Source of the DNA: Flavobacteriaceae bacterium
GTDB lineage: Bacteria; Bacteroidota; Bacteroidia; Flavobacteriales; Flavobacteriaceae
Assembly (NCBI GenBank): GCA_030835825.1
Contig: JAURRA010000010.1
Span: 89,866 to 153,865 of the forward strand
Reading direction: 5' to 3'
DNA: 64,000 nt
Shown here piece after piece: positions 53,884 through 61,700 of this stretch (position 1 is its first letter; each line of letters starts with the position of its first letter). The notes beneath the pieces are model-generated. The model was not told the DNA's origin. It searched no databases and worked only from the letters and a program-made list of their open reading frames with translations. Position numbers and translations under genes: made by a program.

Positions 53884-53915
53884 AATAAAAAAACCCGCCA
53901 CTTTCATGACGGGTT
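53884..53915 (-). terminator. Intrinsic terminator for the upstream minus-strand lipoprotein gene
   Basis: On the minus strand AACCCG and CGGGTT flank a 12-base loop region, followed by TTTTTTTA. It lies 49 bases after the stop of the lipoprotein gene at 53964-54509. Confidence 0.7.
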
Positions 53916-53963
53916 GGCATCACCTTGATATAAATCCAATGAGGCCTAATAAAATGAAACCGA

Positions 53964-54509
53964 TTAGTTTTTCTTCTTGAATATGGATTTAAGATTTTTG
54001 AATCCGTCCTTCACTTTATTCTTTTTCTTTTTGACTTCCTTCACAGGCTGAGCAGTTTCAGGTTTTGTGAGATTAGATCTGTCATCAAACCTGATAATTT
54101 GAAAGGTAAGTGGCGAATTGGTAAACAAAACCGCATCACCTCCAGCCTCCATACAAGCAATGGCTGCTTGACGAAGCGATTGATTGTAGATATGAGCCTT
54201 GGTCCAAAAGGTGAGAATGCCTGCTGGCGGCACTAAAACTCTCCAATTCATTGGATCCCATGTAGTCATGGTTAATGTACTATAGGGCTTAAGGACTTCA
54301 GTAGTCGAAAAATACATTGGTATATTAGTCAACATTTGAGCCCTTTTTACTATGACCTCCTTGTTACTTTCTTCCAGTTTGAATTTTTCATAGCGATCCT
54401 TGGACATTTTATTCTCATACTTCGATTTTAGTTTGGCGACACTGTAATGACTGGTTTGACAAGAGGTCGTAAAAAGCATTAGTGCCAATAAGTAAAGTAA
54501 ATTTTTCAT
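53964..54509 (-). CDS. Lipoprotein with basic C-terminal tail, unknown
   Basis: A 181-residue lipoprotein (signal MKNLLYLLALMLFTTSC, Cys17). The mature part has an amphipathic start rich in Lys and Glu, a compact middle (about 60-140: PMYFSTTEVLKPYSTL, AIACMEAGGDAVLFT) and a very basic tail (VKKKKNKVKDGFKNL to the end, KSIFKKKN). I know no family. A basic tail can bind membranes or polyanions. It is divergent from the Kelch-like gene, with 123 bases between them. Confidence 0.7.
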   Translation of the reverse strand: MKNLLYLLALMLFTTSCQTSHYSVAKLKSKYENKMSKDRYEKFKLEESNKEVIVKRAQMLTNIPMYFSTTEVLKPYSTLTMTTWDPMNWRVLVPPAGILTFWTKAHIYNQSLRQAAIACMEAGGDAVLFTNSPLTFQIIRFDDRSNLTKPETAQPVKEVKKKKNKVKDGFKNLKSIFKKKN

Positions 54510-54584
54510 TTCTTTGTTTGTTTTAAAATTATTGAATGAAAGTAGAATCTTCCTTAAAATATTTTACGTACAATTACTGAATAC

Positions 54585-54592
54585 TATATTTG
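54585..54592 (+). promoter_or_regulatory. -7 promoter element for the Kelch-like transmembrane gene
   Basis: TATATTTG is a full TAnnTTTG match, 40 bases ahead of the ATG at 54633. No clear TTG element is seen upstream. Confidence 0.4.
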
Positions 54593-54632
54593 TCTGGTAT
54601 TTTTATTTTGACAAATTCAACTCATTAAGTAG

Positions 54633-55949
54633 ATGAAGCATACTATTATAGCTGTGATTTTTATGTCTCATTTCGCCACTTCTCTGGCGCAAAATACCGT
54701 TGTTCCTGAATACGGTGTCAATTTCCTTTTCTCTCTAGGGGCAGATTCATACCTAATATCTAAAGACTCCATATATTGTTTGTCAGAGCCTAAGGCCGAA
54801 TATCCTAAGCCTCATTATTTAACCCTGAATAAATTGAAATTCCTAGACCAAGATTCTGTTGGCTATCTTAAAAATCGATCTGGCGGAGTCATTTACTCAT
54901 TCGATGGCCATAGCTTCACCAGACTGGATCGGTCATTTCCTTTTAAGAGTCAAAACTTTAGTTACTCATTTCTTCATGACAATAAAATCATGAACTTTGG
55001 AGGATACGGACTTTTCAGTTTCAAAAATATTTTGACCTACTTTAGTTTTGACAAAAAAGAAACAGAAATCTTCCCGCAAAAGTCAGCCTACGCCGACAGT
55101 CCAGCGCCCAGGCATAAGATCATTGGGCAATATAAAGACGGCGAATTATTTATAGGCCCTGGATATGGTATCCTGCCGACCCAAAAAAACCCCACGGAAC
55201 ACCATCAAATGATTTTTGACTATTGGAAATTTTCCTTTAAAACATCTGAATGGACAAAACTCGGTGACGGTAATTTGGACATGGACTTCCCCGACTACGT
55301 CAGCATAGACAATTACAATGGCAATGTGCTTGTTTTAACTGAAAACACGGCTTTCGAATGTGATATCAAAAATAATTTGCTGATTAGTTATCCCGATGCT
55401 AAGACCAATATTGTGTCTACCATCAATAAAACATTTGAAGAATACAAGATAACCTACAATAAGACCCAAGGAGGCTTTTACTGTGTCTTGAATAAAACTG
55501 ACAAGGCCGAAGTCATATTCATAAGCCAGAACGACTTTCTCGGCACCAAAAAAATATATTCAAAACTGTACCAAGAGACTAGTAATATGACCTATTATAT
55601 TCTAGGAATTTTACTGCTCGTCGTTTTGACTATTACATATTTCAAATTGTCGAAAAATGAATCTGCAAAATTAAAATCGCAATTGCCAAAAATTCGCAAT
55701 GACATCAAACAAGAAGATTTTAACATATTGAAAAAACTGGTGGATGCCTACCCCGATTACCTGAATTATTCTGAATTATTTGATGTTTTCCCTGACCATT
55801 ACGGCTATGAATCGAAGCAGAAAAAAGCCCGTCAATCTATTGTCAATCTGGAAAAATATATGTCGGAAAAAATGCATAGAAAATCCCCCGTTTTCTTGTT
55901 TAGGCAAAGCAACGAAGACCGGAGAATAAAGCAAATTAAAATCAGATAG
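54633..55949 (+). CDS. Transmembrane protein with Kelch-like outer part and cytoplasmic helical tail
   Basis: A 438-residue protein. A signal peptide (about 1-20, ending SLAQ) leads into about 300 periplasmic residues with propeller-like strands (GGVIYSFDGHSFTRLDRS, NKIMNFGGYGLFSFKN, YWKFSFKTSEWTKLGDG), i.e. Kelch-like. A single membrane helix follows (about 320-339, TYYILGILLLVVLTITYF). The cytoplasmic tail (340-438) is helical and basic (EDFNILKKLVDAYPDYLNYS, SKQKKARQSIVNLEKYM, FRQSNEDRRIKQIKIR) and could be a winged-helix-like DNA-binding segment. That would make it a one-component membrane sensor, which is inference only. Confidence 0.7.
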   Translation: MKHTIIAVIFMSHFATSLAQNTVVPEYGVNFLFSLGADSYLISKDSIYCLSEPKAEYPKPHYLTLNKLKFLDQDSVGYLKNRSGGVIYSFDGHSFTRLDRSFPFKSQNFSYSFLHDNKIMNFGGYGLFSFKNILTYFSFDKKETEIFPQKSAYADSPAPRHKIIGQYKDGELFIGPGYGILPTQKNPTEHHQMIFDYWKFSFKTSEWTKLGDGNLDMDFPDYVSIDNYNGNVLVLTENTAFECDIKNNLLISYPDAKTNIVSTINKTFEEYKITYNKTQGGFYCVLNKTDKAEVIFISQNDFLGTKKIYSKLYQETSNMTYYILGILLLVVLTITYFKLSKNESAKLKSQLPKIRNDIKQEDFNILKKLVDAYPDYLNYSELFDVFPDHYGYESKQKKARQSIVNLEKYMSEKMHRKSPVFLFRQSNEDRRIKQIKIR

Positions 55950-56068
55950 GCTAGAGTCAAGTCCAATCGCACTTTGATCTTTTTATAAGTTTCATTAACC
56001 GCAGAATTTCTCAACTATGTGTTGATACCAACATAGTCGAAGTGTCATCTAAGGAATTTTAGGCAAAC

Positions 56069-58747
56069 CTACCTTTTAATCAATATCTGACTTGTCGAAC
56101 TGCCCAAATGATACAACTTGAAGACATAAACCCCGGTGGTAAATTTTGATGTATCGATGGTTGTACTCCCAGGTTCAATACTTTTATATAACACAATTTT
56201 TCCGCTCATGTCGAGTACCTCCAACTTCAACGAGAGGTCAGAATGAATGGTATAATAGGCATCAAACGGATTGGGATATGACTTTAAGTTTTGTAAAATA
56301 TAGGAAACGGCATCCAAGGTAACATCTATTGATATGGTTCCAATATTACTAGTAAGGGCTCCATCCGAAACGGTGAAAGTAAAGCTGTCAGAACCAATGT
56401 ACGAGGCGTTAGCAGTATAGGTGGCTTGGTCACCGTCTAATGTCACAGAGCCATTGGCAGGTTGATCGACAATGGTAAAGGTAAATACGTCACTATCAAC
56501 ATCTGTAGCCATTAAGCTAATAACTTCGGCAATTCCTTGATCGACTACTATTGTATCATCTAGGGCTATTGGGGCGTCATTGACGGGTACAACATTAATG
56601 GTTAGTGTAGCGGTTGAATTGGGGTTTGTACCGTCCGATATGATGTAGCTGACTACTTCCGTACCGAAGAAATCTGGTGCTGGTGTATAATCTACTGAAA
56701 CGCCATCTGCATTCAAGCTAACTGTTCCACTTCCGGTGGAGCTTACATCCGTCAAAATTATAGCTAGTGCGGCAATTCCAGCGTCATTTGAGAGCACGTC
56801 AATACTGGTTAAGTCTGAATCCTCTAGAACCTCCACAAAATCATCAATAGCAATAGGCCCGTCATATTCAGTAATGTGAATAACGCCAGTTTCAAGTGCT
56901 TCGCTGGAAGCATTTTGATTGGCAATATTGGATAAAACTACATTGGTCAATTCGAAAGTGTAGTCTCCAAAAGCAGCAGAATTACTTACATAAATTGGAA
57001 GATTCAACAAATGATTTGTTCCGGAGGAAATGGCTAAATCGCTAAGGTTGTATATGACAAATCTATAAGTTCCGTCGCCGAGATCAGAGCTAGACATGGA
57101 AAATCCATCAAGAGCAGCCATAGCTTGAGAGGCACTAAAGTCAAATGTGAATTCACTAGGGATTGTAATATCAAATTGAATCGCTCTTAAATCATCATAG
57201 TTGGAAAGCTCTAGTTTGATGTCATAACTTTCATCCCTGAACACATACTTCTCTTCATGATGCAGGTAATTTGGCGCGTAGACGTCGGCCGTAACCTCGA
57301 GTGTGCTTTCTGCCGATGATCCATCATGGCTAAAAGTGATTGTTCCTGAAAACAGCCCCAAATCGCTTGGTATGAATTCAACTTCCTGACCACTTGACTG
57401 ACTCACTTCCAATTGTAACGGAACTGTAATTGCGCTATTCAAAGCCGTATCACTGTAATTGATCGCAGAGACGGTCAGAGGGGCATCGCCCGAATTTAAG
57501 AGAGTAATATTCCCAAGTACTGAAGGACTGGTTATTGGGACTCGTCCTAAGTCTAATGGGACAGGTGATAAAATTAAGTCTCCAACATTAATGTAGAGGG
57601 ATCCAGAATACGTTTCAGAGACGATATTTCCTAATTCTAAGTTGGACAAAATCGGTTCTGCAAAGTTCAAATCATAGTATCCAAAATTCTCATTAGGATT
57701 AATCATAAAACTGAACACCTCTCCCGAAGTATCGTTAAAATCAGTGTTGGAAATAGAGTAGGCCAGAACTCTTAATACATTGAATTCATTCACTGATGCA
57801 ACAATGTCGTGGTCGACCTCTCTACCAGAAAAATTTATGGATTCATCCACGTATGACATTCCGGAAGGTAATTGAATATCTAATTGCAAGCCATTAAACG
57901 GCTCCATATTATCTACCCTAACAGGAACGGAGATAGGTGTATTTGTATTTCCCGTTGCTGATCCTATCTGAATTTCGTTTACGGCATAGATATTAGCATG
58001 GATGCTTGTTTCCTGCAGCTCCCTTACCTGATCGAGATCATTGGTGCTAAACAAGGCGGTTTGATTAAATTCTTGTTTAATCGAAGTGTCTAAACTTAAT
58101 TCGATAGAAGCTGAAGCTCCACTAGAAATGGCTATCGGTAAAGAGTTACTGATACCAACAGGCGCGCTGAAAGATATTGATGAAATAATTAGTTCTTGAT
58201 TTCCATCATTTTGAACAGTGATATACCGATTGGAAGTGCTGTTCATAGGGACATTTCCAAATTCAACATTTGTTGTTAGTAAATTGAATTTAGGCCCAAG
58301 CACAGTGACATTAGCTCCCGAGCTGTTCGCAGTAACCTGATCTCCATTAACATCCGACATTACCAAATTGGAAATTGAAGTATAGAAATTGCCCGGCTCA
58401 GTTTTACTATTAAAGAAAATGTTTAAAATAACTCCAGCAGAACTCTCCAGTACATCATTGCTCAAAGAATAAACTATTACCCTCAGGGTATTGCTGTCTA
58501 TTAGACTTGTGCTTAGGTCGTGTGTGTCAGTTGCATAGGTTAAGACGTGGCCAGTTGATAGCTCTAAAGCGCTTTCGTTATAGGTAAGGTCGAATTGAAG
58601 TGCAGCAATTTCTTGAGCATTGTCAAGGCTCACTTCGACACTAAAGTTGTCTTCAAACCCAACAGATGTTGGGATCACACTTATGGTGTTTTGACCCCAA
58701 ATAAGTTGGCAACCTAATACAAATACTGTCCGCAATAAATTCTTCAA
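56069..58747 (-). CDS. T9SS-secreted protein with alternating cohesin-like and ASH-like domains
   Basis: An 892-residue exported protein. After the signal peptide (1-19) come cohesin-like domain 1 (about 22-148), an ASH/choice-of-anchor-D-like domain (about 153-252), cohesin-like domain 2 (about 257-388), a second ASH-like domain (about 389-490) and cohesin-like domain 3 (about 492-627). Two cadherin/VCBS-like domains follow (about 630-722 and 723-812, with DDFVEVLEDSD and VNDAPIALDDT). Residues 818-892 are a T9SS type A sorting domain (SYPNPFDAYYTI, LEVLDMSGKIV, TGVYVFKLYH). It should be exported across the outer membrane and attached to the surface or released. The start is 4 bases after the stop of the dockerin-bearing gene upstream. 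Confidence 0.9.
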   Translation of the reverse strand: MKNLLRTVFVLGCQLIWGQNTISVIPTSVGFEDNFSVEVSLDNAQEIAALQFDLTYNESALELSTGHVLTYATDTHDLSTSLIDSNTLRVIVYSLSNDVLESSAGVILNIFFNSKTEPGNFYTSISNLVMSDVNGDQVTANSSGANVTVLGPKFNLLTTNVEFGNVPMNSTSNRYITVQNDGNQELIISSISFSAPVGISNSLPIAISSGASASIELSLDTSIKQEFNQTALFSTNDLDQVRELQETSIHANIYAVNEIQIGSATGNTNTPISVPVRVDNMEPFNGLQLDIQLPSGMSYVDESINFSGREVDHDIVASVNEFNVLRVLAYSISNTDFNDTSGEVFSFMINPNENFGYYDLNFAEPILSNLELGNIVSETYSGSLYINVGDLILSPVPLDLGRVPITSPSVLGNITLLNSGDAPLTVSAINYSDTALNSAITVPLQLEVSQSSGQEVEFIPSDLGLFSGTITFSHDGSSAESTLEVTADVYAPNYLHHEEKYVFRDESYDIKLELSNYDDLRAIQFDITIPSEFTFDFSASQAMAALDGFSMSSSDLGDGTYRFVIYNLSDLAISSGTNHLLNLPIYVSNSAAFGDYTFELTNVVLSNIANQNASSEALETGVIHITEYDGPIAIDDFVEVLEDSDLTSIDVLSNDAGIAALAIILTDVSSTGSGTVSLNADGVSVDYTPAPDFFGTEVVSYIISDGTNPNSTATLTINVVPVNDAPIALDDTIVVDQGIAEVISLMATDVDSDVFTFTIVDQPANGSVTLDGDQATYTANASYIGSDSFTFTVSDGALTSNIGTISIDVTLDAVSYILQNLKSYPNPFDAYYTIHSDLSLKLEVLDMSGKIVLYKSIEPGSTTIDTSKFTTGVYVFKLYHLGSSTSQILIKR

Positions 58748-58751
58748 ACCC

Positions 58752-61700
58752 CTATTTTAAAATTAATACTTTAGTCGATTGATGTATTAATAAGTTTTCA
58801 TTAAAAGCGCTAATTTTAATGATATAGTTCCCTGTTTGAAGACGAGCTAAATTGAGTCTCGTTTGGGTTTGTCCATAACTATATTCGAGTTCTTTAGAGA
58901 AAACCAATCGCCCTTGAATATCATATATTTCCGCCGATACTCTGTCCACCTCTTCAAGTGTAGTCAATTGAATGTTGACCATATCTTGAACCGGATTAGG
59001 ATAAATTTTCAACGAATCAAATGAACTGTCGTCAGCCAGTTCATCGGCCGATTTCAGTATTGGATTGAGCTTTGTGCCTTCGGTAGTACCTACAACAACC
59101 TCATTGATGTTTAAGTTTTGAGAGGCATTTACTCTAGTCAATATTTTAGTCCTACTACTTGCGATGGTGGTGTTATTAAAACTATATAACATTACAACTC
59201 TTGTTTCATCGACAGTAAAATCTAAAGTCTCAATGTCAACTATATCCTGTGAAATAACGTACTCAAAATCTACATCAAAAGCAAGTTGAATACCACCTAT
59301 ATCAAAGGCTGAAGTCACGTATAAATCATTGCCCTCCCAATCAAATTCGGCGTCTCCCACTGAGGCGCTTGAATAGTAATCAAAATCATTGGAATCGGAA
59401 GTCTTGTTTTCGGAGTCTTCATTTTCCATTAAATCTGATGGGTTCAATATGATATCTACCGTACCCACAAGGTCGAGGACGTTAATTTCCTGATCGTTAT
59501 TTACATCGGCCGATTCGTATACAAAAGGCGATGGATTGTGGCCCAGAATATAATCCACATCTTGAACAATATCCAGTACATCCACTGTTAAATCGCCATT
59601 ACTATCGCCGAGTAATCTTTCATAAGGATCGACAGTAGTAAAAGTTGCAAATTCAGAACCACTGTAGCTGGCATCAATCGATTGAACGGTCCAGTAATAG
59701 GCGCCATCCTCAGGTAAATCTGGCAGATTGACTACCCATTCGTTTTGATGCTCAACATTTCCTTTTCCAGCAAACAGCCTGTAACCATTTGACAAGGCAT
59801 TGACACTCATCACGTCTTCCGCGCCTTCCGTTGTTCCAATTTTTAGCGCGTAAGTCATCCCTGCTTGAGGGGTCGTGTCATCTTGCGCAAGATCCCAAGT
59901 AAATTGAATCTTATACGTATTTGAATCACCATCGAACTCTAGTATTTCCGTTTCCAAATTGATTGGACTGTCTGGTCTTTCATTTACGGCAAAGACCTCT
60001 TCTGAGTTTTTATTCTCATCTACATCGAGTAGCGAATTGCTTTCAATTACAGCTGCCGACACATCTCTAACGTTCAAATAGGTTCTGATGATATTTTGAC
60101 TGCTCGAGGCGCTTTCTCCTGCGATTGTAAAATCCAAATCGAAATCTCCGTCCAAATCTCCAAAGGCTATTGACGCATTAGTAATATCCGACAAATCAAA
60201 ATTGCTATCCACATAGGTTTGTGTAAGCGGATCAAATTCTACAAGTTTGGTGACTTCACCTTCCCCTGAAACTTTCCCTGAATAAAGAATATCTGTATAA
60301 CCATCACTATTATAGTCTCCAAAATCCAGTTTAGCTTCACGAATTGGGATAAGCCCCGTATCAGGCACCTCTGTAAAAGCCAACACACCCCCTGCTTCTC
60401 CGTTATTAGCAAGTATTTTAAATATCGGACCACTCACACCCTGACCAGTGATAGCTATGTCAAGATCTCCATCGCCATCAAAGTCAAAGAAATCAAGTGT
60501 ACTATCTGTTGCTTCTGGAAATTCTATTTCGGAAGGTGTGAACAATGGCACGACACTGCTATCCACTATTTGCGTGTCATTGTAATAAATTTTACTGGTA
60601 ATTCCAGTGTTTGACAAACCAGTGATTCCGAAATCAATATCTCCATCTTTGTCAATGTTTCCAAATCCATAGGATCCACTCTTGAGAGCATCAAATTGGT
60701 CTGACATATCTAATGGAGTGGCACTGATAGTTTCTCCCTCTTGTTCGTACAATAAGACTTTAAGTTGAGAATTAGCCTCTGCATTGGTTCGGCCAATATG
60801 AATGATCTCCTTGATACCATCATTGTTAATGTCAATAAATTCTATCTTGGATTGATATAATCCTGGCGCACTAAATACTTCTTGATGTACGCTTCCTGGC
60901 ACAGAATTATACAGTTTAAGAAAACTGTTTCCAGTGCCATCCCACGTATTGATAATAATATCTTGAATGTCGTCAGTATTAAAGTCCAAAAACTTAATGT
61001 CCGATACATTTCTTGAGTTAGAGATCATGTCGTAGAACATGAATTTCTTGGCTCCCAAAGTGAATACCTGAATATCATTATCATTTTCACTAGAACCATA
61101 AATCAAATCCATATCGTTATCCAAATCAATGTCTGACAGCTTAACAACTGGTGAACTTACAGCATTAATATTTCGATCAATAATTCCTCCTTGATTTAAC
61201 TCTTTCCATTCGTAGGTGAGAACAAATGCGTTTTCCTCTGAAAAAACACTCCCTTTAAGACCATCATCGACTGATTGTACAGACCAATAATAATTGCCGG
61301 GATCCAGCAAGGTTTCAAAAGAGTTTTGATAAATCACAGCAGACTTAGTAATTAACCTTTGTCCTGTTGACAGGTTACTTTCTGTATTAGTTATTTCAGA
61401 TCCTCCCTCAGTTGTGCCGAGTCTCAATATATAGCCTAAGTTGTCAGAAAAATCGTCTGTAGGCACATCCCAAGACAAACGAACTTTACCATAGCCTAAA
61501 TCTTCAAATACCAATCCCGATATGGCATCAGATGGAGTATTGTTTTTGTTTAATAAATCTGTTCTGTATAGCTTGGTGTACTCCCCTGAATCTGAAGTCC
61601 CCGTTAAGAACAAATCTAAATCTCCATCTCCATCGTAATCCACCCACTCTGCAGTAGAATTTCTTAATCCTATAAGTGGAATTTCGGAATTCTCTACAAA

